Origin: Bacteroidia bacterium
Lineage (GTDB): Bacteria > Bacteroidota > Bacteroidia > J057
Direction of reading: 5' to 3'
Length of the DNA stretch: 64,000 bases
Assembly (NCBI GenBank): GCA_030430205.1
Contig: JAUIGE010000014.1
Location: 104,341-168,340 of the forward strand
Shown here: positions 1 through 11,088 of the stretch, piece by piece
Layout of the letters: each line of letters opens with the position of its first letter
Position numbering within the stretch: the stretch's first letter is position 1
Notes under the pieces: generated by a model
The model's database searches: none
Told to the model about the DNA's origin: nothing
Seen by the model: only the letters and a program-made list of their open reading frames with translations
Translations under genes and position numbers: made by a program

Positions 1-240
1 ACTCCTCATGCCACAGGCATCGGAAGCTGGTCTGCGCAGCAATTTGTCCAACGCTTTAAAGCGTTTTCCGACAGCAGCTATGTCCCGCACAAAGTAAAAC
101 CGGGAGGTTTTCAGACGGTTATGCCCTGGTATAGCTATGCGGAAATGACTGAGGAAGATTTATCGGCCATATATGAATTCCTGCGATCCGTGCCACCTGC
201 AGATGTGGTCGTGGAAAAATTTACCCCCTCTCTTTTTTAA
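1..240 (+). CDS. C-terminal fragment of a cytochrome c-like protein (5' end outside window)
   Basis: The first forward frame is open from base 1 to the TAA at 238-240 and codes for 79 residues. It contains MPWYSYAEMTEEDL followed by a helix (SAIYEFLRSVPP). This pattern, a Met in a short MPWY motif followed by a 'lt.eDl.aiyaYLrslpp' helix, is typical of the end of class I cytochrome c domains, where the Met is the distal haem ligand. The CxxCH motif would lie upstream and cannot be seen, so the domain number and the oxidoreductase it serves are unknown. A 23-base gap separates it from the next gene on the same strand. Confidence 0.65.
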   Translation, partial: TPHATGIGSWSAQQFVQRFKAFSDSSYVPHKVKPGGFQTVMPWYSYAEMTEEDLSAIYEFLRSVPPADVVVEKFTPSLF

Positions 241-263
241 CCCCTTAACATTTACCATAAATT

Positions 264-788
264 ATGAAAACTCAATCCAATCTTATCGCTTCCATCGGCC
301 TGGGAATAGGCGTCATTCTCGGAATGTCCGGCCTTGCTTTTACAGCCCCTACTACTCAATTATGCTTATTTGTAATAAGCGGCATAGGCTTCACCACCGG
401 TCTCGCTTTACTCGCCTTCAAATTTTCGAAAGAAAAACAGGAAATCCTGGCCACTGGATTTTTATTATTCGCCATCGGCGAAGCCATCTCAACCCTGAAC
501 GCAGCAGCAGATGAGAAAACAGCAAACGCTGCTTTTGCAGGATGCATGTTGTTCTATTTTGTAGGCTATCTGTTTATTTGCCTCACGCCTAAATTCCCGC
601 TGTGGACCCGAATAAGTGGGATGGCATCAGCCCTTATTTTTGTGGTAGCTGCCAGCAGATTTTACCTCGGATATGGGATTAATTCAGCGGACACCCTGCC
701 CGGCATAGGCTATGGCCTGCTGACCCTTACGATTGTCGGATGGATCGTCTATTTGCTGAGAGAGCGTCCCATCCTCACTTCCGAATGA
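264..788 (+). CDS. small integral membrane protein of unknown function
   Basis: 174 residues, mostly hydrophobic. About six membrane segments can be read (roughly residues 8-28, 31-51, 59-80, 88-108, 116-136 and 145-165), separated by short polar loops (KFSKEKQE, DEKTAN, TPKFPLWTR). No catalytic motif or known family is recognised. The start is the ATG 23 bases after the preceding cytochrome-like gene, so the two may be co-transcribed. Its last 14 bases overlap, tail to tail, the end of the rapA-like gene on the other strand, so no separate terminator fits between them. Confidence 0.7.
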   Translation: MKTQSNLIASIGLGIGVILGMSGLAFTAPTTQLCLFVISGIGFTTGLALLAFKFSKEKQEILATGFLLFAIGEAISTLNAAADEKTANAAFAGCMLFYFVGYLFICLTPKFPLWTRISGMASALIFVVAASRFYLGYGINSADTLPGIGYGLLTLTIVGWIVYLLRERPILTSE

Positions 789-3504
789 GCCGAAGGGCAT
801 CCAACCTGATGCGCGCATCTTTCATCAAAGCAGCAAGCTTCGCCTGCTCTTCTACCGCAATCTGAATCTCTTCCGAACGAATATGCTTGTTTTTTTGCTG
901 CAGGCTTTTCAACCTTCCGATTTCATGATCCAGGCTGAGGCGCATCCTTTCCAATCCACGGGAAATTTCCGTCACAGCCTGGGCTTCTGAAAATTCAGAG
1001 GCGGCGGCGATCATGTCCGGAATGATGGTTTCCACCAGACTTTCATTCCGGATGAGTTCGTCTATCTGTCCAGGGATCAACTGCTGATCGAAGACTTCAA
1101 CAGGATATAAATCTGTCACATCTTCGCCGCTGTGATCCACCACCACCCTCAGGGGAGTATGGGGGAGAAAACGATCCACATCTATGTTTTGCCCGCCTGC
1201 GGTTTCCAGCACAAAAAGGGCTTCCATCAGTATCCCCGGGCTACCGCCCGCCCGAAAAACGCCAAAGCTTGCGCTTCCTGTCCCCAAACTCAGGACCATA
1301 TCTATGGCCCCCGTGACCATGGGATGATCCCAGCTCAGGAAGCTCATATCTTCCCTGCTCAGGGCGCGTTTGCGGTCAAAGGTGATCGACATCCCCTCAT
1401 CCGGAATATTCGGAAATGCCTCTTTGTTTTGGGTGGAAGGATGCAGCAGATAGGTGCGCGGAGCCAGGTCTTCCATCTCGACGCCAAAGTTGGTAAAAAC
1501 TTCAGTCATATAGTTTTCCAGGCTAATATCCAGGTCTTCTGCCCTGATTTGGGCGACCAGTTTTTGGGCGATTTCAGGGCGAAATGAGTTCATTTCGAGC
1601 AGGCGATCGCGCCCATTGGCGAGCCTTGCCTTGAGCTCCTGCTGGAAAGCAGCGGTATCGGCGATCAGGGATTCGAGCTGCTTGTCGGCATCTGTAGTTG
1701 AGGCAGCAAGAGAGGCGCTGCGCAGGCGATCGCCAAACACATGGGAAATCTTATTTCCGCCCTCCAGGTTTTCCTCAAAAGCATTCAGGCCTTCGTGATA
1801 CCACCTGACCAGGACTTCCTCGGGACTAGCGAGGAGGTAAGGCACATGGATCTGTATATCTGCTGACTGCCCGATCCGGTCGAGGCGGCCGATGCGCTGT
1901 TCCAATAATTCAGGATGAAAGGGCAAATCGAAAAGCACAAGGTGATGGGCGAATTGAAAATTCCGTCCCTCACTGCCTATTTCAGAACACAGGAGCAGGC
2001 GCGCTCCATCTGATTCTGCAAACCAGGCTGCATTCCGATCGCGTTGTACGATCGTCAGCTCCTCGTGAAAAACGCCTACATTCAGGCTGACTCGTTGACG
2101 CAAGGCCTCCTCCAATTCGAGGACTTTTTCTTTGGTTTTGCAAATAAGCAGGACTTTGGCAGGATCTATCAGCTCCATCTGGCCTACGAGCCAGTCAACT
2201 TTTGCATCCAGCTCCTCTGATGCCTTCAGAGGCACCAAATGGGCTTTTCGCCTGGGAAATCCGCTCATGGCGGATCGGGTATTGCGAAAAACCACCCGGC
2301 CCGGGCCATGCTGGTCAAGCAAATCCTCGATGAGGTTATTGCGGGCAGCATCGCCTCCTTTTGCCAGAGCGTCCAGTCTTTTCTTGCCAAAAAGTGATTC
2401 CAATACGCTTTTTTCGGAGGCTCCCAGGGCTTTCCCCAGAGACAGGCTTTCGACTAAATCTGCGATCTCTTGGTGGTCCTGGTTCTCGTTTTGGAATGCC
2501 TCATAGTCAGGGTATCTGTCCGGGTCGAGCAGCCGAAGCCGTGCGAAATGACTTTCCAGGCCCAATTGCTCAGGCGTAGCAGTGAGCAGCAGCAATCCTT
2601 TTGCCACCCTGCTCAATAGCTCGACTACCGCATAGGCGGGGCTCACCTGCTCCACAGACCACTCCAGGTGGTGTGCCTCATCCACTACCAGCATATCCCA
2701 ACTCGCTGAAAGCGCTTGCCGGGTCCGGTTTGCCGAACCCGCCAAAAAGGCCGTGCTGCAGATGATGAGTTGGTCATCCAGGAAAGGATTTCCCTCCGGA
2801 GCGCTCTCATCGAGAGCGGCACAGCGCTCCTCATCAAAAATGTGAAACCACATATTAAACCGCCGCAAAATCTCCACAAACCACTGGTGAACCAGTGACT
2901 CAGGTACGAGGATCAATACCCGCGAAACCCGCCCGCTGAGCAGCAGGCGATGCAAAATCAGGCAGGCCTCGATCGTTTTTCCCAGGCCCACTTCATCTGA
3001 GAGCAATACGCGTGGCGCATAGCGGGTACTCACTTCGTGGGCAATATAAAGCTGATGCGGGATGAGGTCGATCCGGCCACCGACAAACCCGTTGATGGGC
3101 GATATTTTTCGGCGATGGTCGTATTGCAGGGTCTTTCTGCGCAGGGCAAATAGCTCAGGGGGATCTACATCCCCCATGACGAGTTTGTCATCTACGCCAT
3201 GCCTGACCGTCACATCTCCCAGCTCTGCCTCAGACAAGACCCTGTCTTTTCCTATATACAAAATGAGTTCGCCCTCCTGCACACGCTCTATGAGCAAAGG
3301 GCGTTTTTGGTCATCGACTATCGTATCTCCTGGCTTGAAGAGCACCCTGCGCAAGGGCGCATTTTCCGCCGAATACAGGCGTGTCTCTCCCGCTAAGGGA
3401 AAAAATATTTGTACCCGACCTTTGCTGGTCTCCTGTACAATACCCAGGCCGAGCTCAGGCTCCCCTTCACTGATCCATCTTTGATCCGGATAGAATATTT
3501 CCAT
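775..3504 (-). CDS. rapA: RapA-like SNF2-family ATPase (RNA polymerase recycling factor)
   Basis: 909 residues, close to the E. coli RapA length of 968. The N-terminus follows the RapA Tudor-like region (QRWISEGEPELGLGIV, GETRLYSAENAPLRRV, FKPGDTI). The SNF2 helicase core has Walker A DEVGLGKT at about residues 170-177, DEAHH at about 275, and LLTATPEQLG (motif III). The second helicase lobe ends in QRIGRLDRIGQ (motif VI). A long RapA-type C-terminal region follows. RapA binds RNA polymerase and helps release it after transcription, using ATP. The gene stands alone, convergent with the membrane-protein gene (14-base overlap). The full-length similarity to the proteobacterial family favours RapA over a generic SNF2 protein. 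Confidence 0.87.
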   Translation of the reverse strand: MEIFYPDQRWISEGEPELGLGIVQETSKGRVQIFFPLAGETRLYSAENAPLRRVLFKPGDTIVDDQKRPLLIERVQEGELILYIGKDRVLSEAELGDVTVRHGVDDKLVMGDVDPPELFALRRKTLQYDHRRKISPINGFVGGRIDLIPHQLYIAHEVSTRYAPRVLLSDEVGLGKTIEACLILHRLLLSGRVSRVLILVPESLVHQWFVEILRRFNMWFHIFDEERCAALDESAPEGNPFLDDQLIICSTAFLAGSANRTRQALSASWDMLVVDEAHHLEWSVEQVSPAYAVVELLSRVAKGLLLLTATPEQLGLESHFARLRLLDPDRYPDYEAFQNENQDHQEIADLVESLSLGKALGASEKSVLESLFGKKRLDALAKGGDAARNNLIEDLLDQHGPGRVVFRNTRSAMSGFPRRKAHLVPLKASEELDAKVDWLVGQMELIDPAKVLLICKTKEKVLELEEALRQRVSLNVGVFHEELTIVQRDRNAAWFAESDGARLLLCSEIGSEGRNFQFAHHLVLFDLPFHPELLEQRIGRLDRIGQSADIQIHVPYLLASPEEVLVRWYHEGLNAFEENLEGGNKISHVFGDRLRSASLAASTTDADKQLESLIADTAAFQQELKARLANGRDRLLEMNSFRPEIAQKLVAQIRAEDLDISLENYMTEVFTNFGVEMEDLAPRTYLLHPSTQNKEAFPNIPDEGMSITFDRKRALSREDMSFLSWDHPMVTGAIDMVLSLGTGSASFGVFRAGGSPGILMEALFVLETAGGQNIDVDRFLPHTPLRVVVDHSGEDVTDLYPVEVFDQQLIPGQIDELIRNESLVETIIPDMIAAASEFSEAQAVTEISRGLERMRLSLDHEIGRLKSLQQKNKHIRSEEIQIAVEEQAKLAALMKDARIRLDALRLIRK

Positions 3505-3581
3505 ATAACTTTTTCAATTGGCGCGAAGAAAGAAAAAGTAGCCGGGATAACAAAGGCCAGGATCAATGAAAGGGTGAGCCG

Positions 3582-4151
3582 TCAGGGACGAGCTATCTTT
3601 TGCCCGCTTTTATCAATAAAAAACCAGCTGTCACTTTTCATCACATGGTATTCACCATCCTGTTCCAACTTGCAGTCGAGCGCAACTTTTGCTTTGCCCG
3701 CTGAAAAGGGATGCGCACACGCAAACTGCGGTTCGATCACTATTTTTCCTGTAGCGTCCGCAAAACCGATTTTGCCATTTTTGATAATCCGGAACAGGCC
3801 GTCTTCCAGGTAGTCAGGACCATTGTCAAACCAATACACTTCAAAAAGGGTCTCCCCTTTCGGATTGATAGCTACCGGCACATCTTTTTCTCCTGAAGTG
3901 GAGATTACCACGCCATAGGTGGTGATGGTATCGCTAAAGCTAAGAGCGTATTTCCCAAAAGGTATGACGGTATCTCCCTTTTGATCGATAAAGCAGAATA
4001 TATCATCCGCATCAAGGGGTATTTTGAAAAGGGTATCCTGAGCCGGGGAATCCGTGATTTCAGCTTCTACCTCCGTGTTTTGGGGAGGCTGTGGCTCATT
4101 TGAGCAGGCCAGCATGAGCAGGCAGCTCAGAACGATCAGTAGGTATTTCAT
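3582..4151 (-). CDS. WG-repeat-like lipoprotein
   Basis: 189 residues. The N-terminus is a lipoprotein signal with lipobox LMLAC (Cys16), so the mature protein should be membrane-anchored. The body holds short 'fid.kGd.vIpf' and 'GKIGFADATGKIVIEPQF' segments, followed by 'SWFFIDKSGQKI'. These look like divergent WG repeats (KWGFIDKTGK.VI.p.y), a surface repeat with no enzymatic role assigned. It lies 77 bases upstream of rapA on the same strand and 39 bases downstream of katG, so read-through from katG is possible. The precise function is unknown. Confidence 0.65.
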   Translation of the reverse strand: MKYLLIVLSCLLMLACSNEPQPPQNTEVEAEITDSPAQDTLFKIPLDADDIFCFIDQKGDTVIPFGKYALSFSDTITTYGVVISTSGEKDVPVAINPKGETLFEVYWFDNGPDYLEDGLFRIIKNGKIGFADATGKIVIEPQFACAHPFSAGKAKVALDCKLEQDGEYHVMKSDSWFFIDKSGQKIARP

Positions 4152-4190
4152 AGGTTATATAGCTTTTCAAGCTGTTAAACAGCCTTAAAA

Positions 4191-6461
<2,271 letters not shown>

Positions 6462-6469
6462 TTAAAGGA

Positions 6470-6477
6470 CAAATTTA
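6470..6477 (-). promoter_or_regulatory. candidate -7 box for katG
   Basis: On the minus strand this octamer reads TAAATTTG, a perfect match to the Bacteroidota -7 element TAnnTTTG, 29 bases upstream of the katG ATG. A TTG at the expected -33 distance is not obvious, so this is only half a promoter. No OxyR or PerR box was recognised. Confidence 0.4.
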
Positions 6478-6531
6478 TAATAATCTTTACTTATTGGTTG
6501 TATTTACTTGTTAACACTTTGAATGACTTTA

Positions 6532-6608
6532 GGACAGTGGACAGTGGACAGTGGACAGTGGGCAGTGGGCAGTGGGCAGTGGGCAGTGGGCAGTGGACAG
6601 TGGACAGT
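6532..6608. repeat. heptanucleotide array, 11 x 7 bp (GGACAGT / GGGCAGT)
   Basis: Eleven units in exact register: four GGACAGT, five GGGCAGT, two GGACAGT. It lies upstream of katG in a gene-free stretch (6441-6928). The units differ only at position 3, and the variants are in blocks, as expected from local duplication. It is one of four 7-bp-period arrays in the window (others at 18390, 37552 and 63765). Confidence 0.9.
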
Positions 6609-6708
6609 TAACCGTTAACTGCATGAGATGTTTGAGCGCTCTCTAATACTATACCCGATCATCCTACTAGACATTTTGCCTGCTTAGCCAAGCTGAAGAG
6701 AAGATTTA

Positions 6709-6788
6709 GACAGGATAAACATGGTTTTCAGGATTTAGAAGAAAAACAAATGGCATCCTGTTAATCCTGAAAATCCTGTATTCCTGTC
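6709..6788. repeat. imperfect inverted repeat (GACAGGAT ... ATTCCTGTC)
   Basis: The left arm GACAGGATAAACATGG with TTTTCAGGATTT pairs imperfectly with the reverse complement of AATCCTGAAAATCCTG and TATTCCTGTC. It is probably an intergenic palindromic repeat of the type common in large Bacteroidota genomes. Only one copy was seen here. The rest of 6441-6928 shows no coding signal that I trust. Confidence 0.5.
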
Positions 6789-6928
6789 AAAAAAGGAGGT
6801 ATGACAATTTTGTTTAGTGGTATGATACCCGATCTAATCGCTGCTGCCGAAGTACGCCTGACCGGGCGTAAAGCTTTGCGAGAAAAGGCCGTAGGCAGAC
6901 AGGAAGAAAAGCAGGAAAAATGTTTTTT

Positions 6929-8089
6929 TCATCTTAAGCCCGTTAATTCCTCCACCAATCGCTGCACAAATGCCACGCCCGCCTCCAGCTGCTCCGCAGC
7001 TATAAACTCATCGGCGCGATGCGCCTGGGCGATAGAGCCCGGGCCGCAGATCACGGCCTCAAAACCGCCTTCGGCAAACTGCCCCGCTTCGGCCGCATAG
7101 GCGACCGTGTCGAGCTTATCTATGCCGCTCAGGCGGCGAATCAGCGCCACAATCGACAGATGCTCCGGCGTATCCAGCGGCGGCACCGCAGGATGATGCT
7201 CCGATGTCTGTATCCGAAAATCGGGAAATTTCTGGCGGACCACCGCCTCCCGCTCCCGACAATGCGCCTCAAAATCAGCGCGGATATCTCCGACTTTGTC
7301 CTGTGGGATCACCCGCACATCCCAGTGAAAACTGCATGAATCGGAGATGACATTGGGGGCGATGCCGCCCTTGACTGTGCCTATATGGATAGAAGTATGT
7401 GGGGGCGAAAAGCGATCATCCAGATGGCCGGCGGCCACCAATGCGTCCATTTTGGCTTCCAGCCAGAGGATGAGGCGTGCCGCCTCGTGGATGGCACTCA
7501 CCTCCTGCCGGATGCGGCTGGAGTGCCCGGCGGAGCCGTTGACGGTCGTTTCAAAAATGCAGATGCCCTTTTGCCCAACGATGGGCTGCATCAGGCTCGG
7601 CTCGCCGATGATGGCGAATTGGGGTTTTTCTGTATAGAAATCGTTGATGGCCTGAACCAGCTCTGGCGCAGCCAGACAGCCGATTTCCTCATCATAGGAA
7701 AAGGCAAAGTAAATCGGCTTTTTCAAATCCGCCTTCACCATCTCCGGCAGCACCGCCAGACAACAGGCCAAAAAGCCTTTCATATCGCAGCTGCCGCGCG
7801 CATACAGCTTTCCCTCCTTTTCTGTCAATACAAAAGGGTCCGTATGCCAATCCTGTCCCGCGACAGGCACCACATCGGTGTGGCCCGACAGGATCACACC
7901 TCCATCGACCGCCGGACCGATCCGGCAGTGAAGCGAGGCTTTGCTGCCTTCCTCATTGGGCACAAATTGATAGGCGACGCCATAGGATTCCAGGTAATCG
8001 CCGATCCATCGGATGATGGAGAGGTTGCTTTGCCCGCCGAGTACGGGGAAGGCGACGAGTTTTGCAAGAATTTCTTTAGCTACATTCAT
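6929..8089 (-). CDS. argE: M20-family deacylase, probably acetylornithine deacetylase
   Basis: 386 residues, the ArgE size. The metal-site motifs of the M20 family are visible: SGHTDVVP (first His/Asp, about residue 69), ARGSCDMKGF (bridging Asp), SYDEEIG (catalytic Glu pair) and IGEPS. The dimerisation region contains NGSAGHSS. The C-terminus CGPGSIAQAHRADEFIA carries the last metal-binding His. The family hydrolyses an N-acyl bond, in ArgE N-acetylornithine to ornithine and acetate. No other arginine gene is nearby. The upstream gene on the same strand is a YfcC-type carrier, so scavenging of acyl-amino acids or peptides is an alternative role. A MITE-like element lies between the two genes. 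Confidence 0.75.
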   Translation of the reverse strand: MNVAKEILAKLVAFPVLGGQSNLSIIRWIGDYLESYGVAYQFVPNEEGSKASLHCRIGPAVDGGVILSGHTDVVPVAGQDWHTDPFVLTEKEGKLYARGSCDMKGFLACCLAVLPEMVKADLKKPIYFAFSYDEEIGCLAAPELVQAINDFYTEKPQFAIIGEPSLMQPIVGQKGICIFETTVNGSAGHSSRIRQEVSAIHEAARLILWLEAKMDALVAAGHLDDRFSPPHTSIHIGTVKGGIAPNVISDSCSFHWDVRVIPQDKVGDIRADFEAHCREREAVVRQKFPDFRIQTSEHHPAVPPLDTPEHLSIVALIRRLSGIDKLDTVAYAAEAGQFAEGGFEAVICGPGSIAQAHRADEFIAAEQLEAGVAFVQRLVEELTGLR

Positions 8090-8114
8090 AACACAAAAAT
8101 GAATATTTATGGTT

Positions 8115-8356
8115 CTTTGACAATTTCAGTTAACTGAGTCGCCTTGATAATATTCAATGTCTTTTATGAAAAAGTTTTTGCTTTTGACTCAGAACATCCC
8201 CCGTCCGAGACGGCCCCTTGAAAGGGGCCTGACGTAAGTTTTGGAGGGATTTTATCCCTCCTTCTCACCATTAGCCCCTTTTGAAGGGGCGATTACGGAA
8301 GGGGATGTTCCAACAAAAAAACATTCGTTTTTAAGACTACACTAACATTGTCAAAG
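8115..8356 (-). mobile_element. MITE-like element, copy 1 (about 242 bp)
   Basis: The ends are inverted repeats: CTTTGACAATTTCAGTTAA on the left, and on the right a sequence whose reverse complement is CTTTGACAATGTTAGTGTAG. The centre has nested palindromes (GGCCCCTTGAAAGGGGCC; GGAGGGATTTTATCCCTCC; ACATCCCC ... GGGGATGT). There is no ORF. A second copy at 19790-20034 matches in the opposite orientation, including the arm TCTTTTATGAAAAAG. No clear target-site duplication is visible. It fills the 300-base gap between argE and the YfcC-type carrier gene. Confidence 0.75.
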
Positions 8357-8389
8357 CCCCAAATTTACTTTTTTACCCTCATCTGCTAA

Positions 8390-9772
8390 TCAGCCCCACC
8401 CAATCGCCACACTCAGCAGCAGCGCCGCCCACGACACCAATAACACCCAGCCCACCAGCGGAAATATAAACCGCAGCCAGCGGTCAAATGGCACCCTACA
8501 CATCGCCAGCATGGCGATCAGGCCACCCAGAGAGGGGTTGAAGAGGTTGGTGACGCCGTCACCGATCTGAAAGGCCAGAATGGTCGTCTGGCGGGTGAGG
8601 CCGAGCAGCTCGCCCAGCGGCACCATGATCGGCAGGGTGGCCAGCGCCTGCCCGCTACCTGAAGGGATAAACATATTGGTGATGGACTGGGTCACCGACA
8701 TCAGGAAAGCGGAAACATAGGTAGGGAAATGCGTGAGCATGGCAGCCAGCTCATGGGTGACGGTATCGGAAATGTGGCCCATTTCCATGATCTCCCGGAT
8801 GGAGGTGGCGTAGCCTACCATAAAGGCGCCGGGGGCGACTACAGCAATGGCCTTCAGGGCCGTTTCACTCAACCTTTTCCCATTCATCCGCGCGGCGAGG
8901 CCCGCCGCGATGGCGATCATCATGAAGATGGCGGAGATCTCTGTGAAAAACCATTTTTTCTCAAAAATCCCATAAATCATGGCGCTGAGGCCAAAGAGAA
9001 AAATAAACAACACCAGCAGGTTGTTGCGGCTCAGGCGGTAGTCCTGCAGGGGTTGAGAAAGGGTCAGCCCTTCCTGATTCAGGCCTTCGGCCAGGCTTTT
9101 GCTTTTGTCTTTCAGGATTTTTTTGAAATAGCGCAGGTTATACCAGGCCATGATCCCCAGGGCCGAAAAACACAAAAGCGAGCGCAGCAATGCGCCCGAG
9201 AACATCGGCAATTGGGCGATCTTGTGGCCCGTGCCCACGGTATAGGGATTGATGGGCGAAAGCCCAAAACCGACGGTGATGGCACCCACCGAGATGCCGG
9301 CAGCCAGCATCAGGTCCCCGCCGATGGCGAGGCTGACTACCGCTGCGATCGGTATGAGCGCGATATTGTTTTCGTAGCCGACGGCTACGCCCAGCATGCC
9401 AAAAAGGAAGGTCGTCAACACGACGATGAGGTACCTGCGCTTCAGCCCCAGCTTTTTAATCAGCGTGCCTACGCTGTTTTCGATCACCCGGGATTCTTCC
9501 AGTATCCCAAACATGATGCCGCTGGCAAGCACCACAAAGATGATCGGCGCAGCCGTGGCGAAGCCCATAGGGAAGGCTTTGAATAAGCCCAGCAAGCCCA
9601 CTGGCGAGGATTCGATCTTCTGATAGGAACCCGGAATCACCCGGTTTCGTCCCTCTACCAGCTCGGTCTGGTATTCACCGGCAGGTAGCAGCCATGTCAG
9701 CAGCATGGCAAATACCATGATGCAGAAGAGTAGGACGACGGGGTGCGGGATGCGTTCGTACCAGGATTTCAT
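8390..9772 (-). CDS. YfcC-family (C4-dicarboxylate/arginine carrier-like) membrane transporter
   Basis: 460 residues with about 11-12 membrane segments. The N-terminus MKSWYERIPHPVVLLFCIMV with the LPAGEYQTE loop is the hallmark of the YfcC/ArcD-like family. Two similar halves are visible. The conserved loops VGFGLSPINPYTVGTGHKIAQ and FIPSGSGQALATLPIMVPL with FQIGDGVTNLFNPSLGG are the re-entrant hairpins expected in this ion-transporter superfamily. The substrate is uncertain; basic amino acids or peptides are typical guesses. The M20 deacylase downstream on the same strand suggests joint use of an acylated amino acid, but a 300-base gap holding a repeat lies between them. Confidence 0.8.
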   Translation of the reverse strand: MKSWYERIPHPVVLLFCIMVFAMLLTWLLPAGEYQTELVEGRNRVIPGSYQKIESSPVGLLGLFKAFPMGFATAAPIIFVVLASGIMFGILEESRVIENSVGTLIKKLGLKRRYLIVVLTTFLFGMLGVAVGYENNIALIPIAAVVSLAIGGDLMLAAGISVGAITVGFGLSPINPYTVGTGHKIAQLPMFSGALLRSLLCFSALGIMAWYNLRYFKKILKDKSKSLAEGLNQEGLTLSQPLQDYRLSRNNLLVLFIFLFGLSAMIYGIFEKKWFFTEISAIFMMIAIAAGLAARMNGKRLSETALKAIAVVAPGAFMVGYATSIREIMEMGHISDTVTHELAAMLTHFPTYVSAFLMSVTQSITNMFIPSGSGQALATLPIMVPLGELLGLTRQTTILAFQIGDGVTNLFNPSLGGLIAMLAMCRVPFDRWLRFIFPLVGWVLLVSWAALLLSVAIGWG

Positions 9773-9803
9773 AAGAGGATGTGCAGATTTGCAGATGAGA
9801 GGA

Positions 9804-11069
9804 TCAGGAAGCTGAGAAGTAGTTTTCTGTGATGAGTTTATGGTATGGGATGATGTGTATTTCTGTGGAATTCAGGATCATTTTTTCATCCATTTCCAAA
9901 TTAATCAAAAATGCTTTTTCAGGTTTGTACCTGTCGATGAAAGATCTAAAAGATCTTGAAATCTGAGCTTTGCCAAGCTTTTGGTATTTCACCTCAATGG
10001 GAATGCGGGTTCTCCCATTATCCAACACGAAATCAACTTCTGCTTTATCTTTGCTCCGCCAAAATTTGGTTTGCCAGCCATGGGGAGCGGCCTGCTGTTC
10101 AAGCAATTGGAAAATGAAATTTTGAAAAATAAAACCGCTATTATGAGATTCTCCGACCTGGCCTACAAGGTTCAGGCTGTAATTTCTTAAGCCTAAATCC
10201 ATAAAATAAAGCTGTGGGCTCTTGGTCAGCTCTTTGTTGAAATTATTAAAAAAGGGGGTAATTTGTTTTATAATGTAGGTTTTCTCAGCATACCAAAGGT
10301 ATTTTTTCAGGGTAGGAGTGGATAAGCCCGCCTCTGTGGAAAGTTGAGAATAGTTGATCGGTTTTCCCGCCCGATCTGCTAATAGCTTAACCAATAATAC
10401 AAAGGCTTCGGGTCGGGATATATTAAGCAAGCTTGTTACATCTTTTTCAATATAGCTTCTAAAAATCTCATCAATCAACGCCCGTTTTTCTGTAGCCTTT
10501 TTCTCCATAATTATGCGGGGATATCCCCCAAAATTCAAATACTCAAAGAGCAATCCTGCTAGTTGCTGTTTCTCTATGGCAAAAAATTGGGAAAGTTTAT
10601 TTTCATATTTATAGGCTGTCCGATGGTTTACAAACTCTAAAAAAGAAACGGGTCCCAGCTCAAATATTCTTTTTCGGCCTGATAAAGATTCCTGAATCTT
10701 TTCCTTTAATTCGAGGCTTCCAGAACCTGAAACCACATATTTATACGGCAAATTTCTATCATAAAGGCCTTTCAAAAATAAACCGGCATCTTCCTTCCGT
10801 TGAATTTCATCGATGAAAACATAAGCCTTTTTTTCCCCGAATTCCAATTGAAGCTTTTGAACCAGGCTGGATTGGCTGGCGAAATAAAGCTGATCTCTGT
10901 CGATATCCAGGTTCAAGGAAATGCAAGCTTCGCCCCTTCTTTCCAATTCTTCCTTCAACTTCATGAGCAAAGTGGTTTTACCCACCTGACGGGCTCCTAC
11001 AAGTAGGCTTATTTCTTTTGCAATCAAATGCGATTTCAGGTCCTGATAGAGTTCCCGCTTGATTTCCAT
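9804..11069 (-). CDS. AAA ATPase with DUF4143 C-terminal domain
   Basis: 421 residues. Walker A GARQVGKTT is at about residues 25-33, Walker B VFIDEIQR at about 88-95, and the sensor-like segment VVSGSGSLELK follows. The second half is a DUF4143 domain with a PD-(D/E)xK-like core (AEVDFVLDNG ... IPIEVKYQK, about residues 340-370). The family is abundant in Bacteroidota and archaea. Its function is not settled; nucleic-acid or toxin-antitoxin-like roles have been suggested. It stands alone, with 31 bases to the next gene. The region just upstream of its start holds three 33-bp repeats. Confidence 0.85.
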   Translation of the reverse strand: MEIKRELYQDLKSHLIAKEISLLVGARQVGKTTLLMKLKEELERRGEACISLNLDIDRDQLYFASQSSLVQKLQLEFGEKKAYVFIDEIQRKEDAGLFLKGLYDRNLPYKYVVSGSGSLELKEKIQESLSGRKRIFELGPVSFLEFVNHRTAYKYENKLSQFFAIEKQQLAGLLFEYLNFGGYPRIIMEKKATEKRALIDEIFRSYIEKDVTSLLNISRPEAFVLLVKLLADRAGKPINYSQLSTEAGLSTPTLKKYLWYAEKTYIIKQITPFFNNFNKELTKSPQLYFMDLGLRNYSLNLVGQVGESHNSGFIFQNFIFQLLEQQAAPHGWQTKFWRSKDKAEVDFVLDNGRTRIPIEVKYQKLGKAQISRSFRSFIDRYKPEKAFLINLEMDEKMILNSTEIHIIPYHKLITENYFSAS

Positions 11070-11088
11070 GATGCTGATTTTACACCAA

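Noticed and set aside
6532..6608. CRISPR array
   Set aside because: The units are 7 bp, directly adjacent and without spacers; there are no cas genes in the window.
6801..7100. 99-residue open frame on the plus strand
   Set aside because: Mostly antisense to argE; no recognisable domain and no promoter.
8390..9772. Na+/H+ antiporter or TRAP-type carrier
   Set aside because: The N-terminal RIPHPVVLLF and the loops around NPYTVGTGHKIAQ are those of the YfcC/ArcD-like family.
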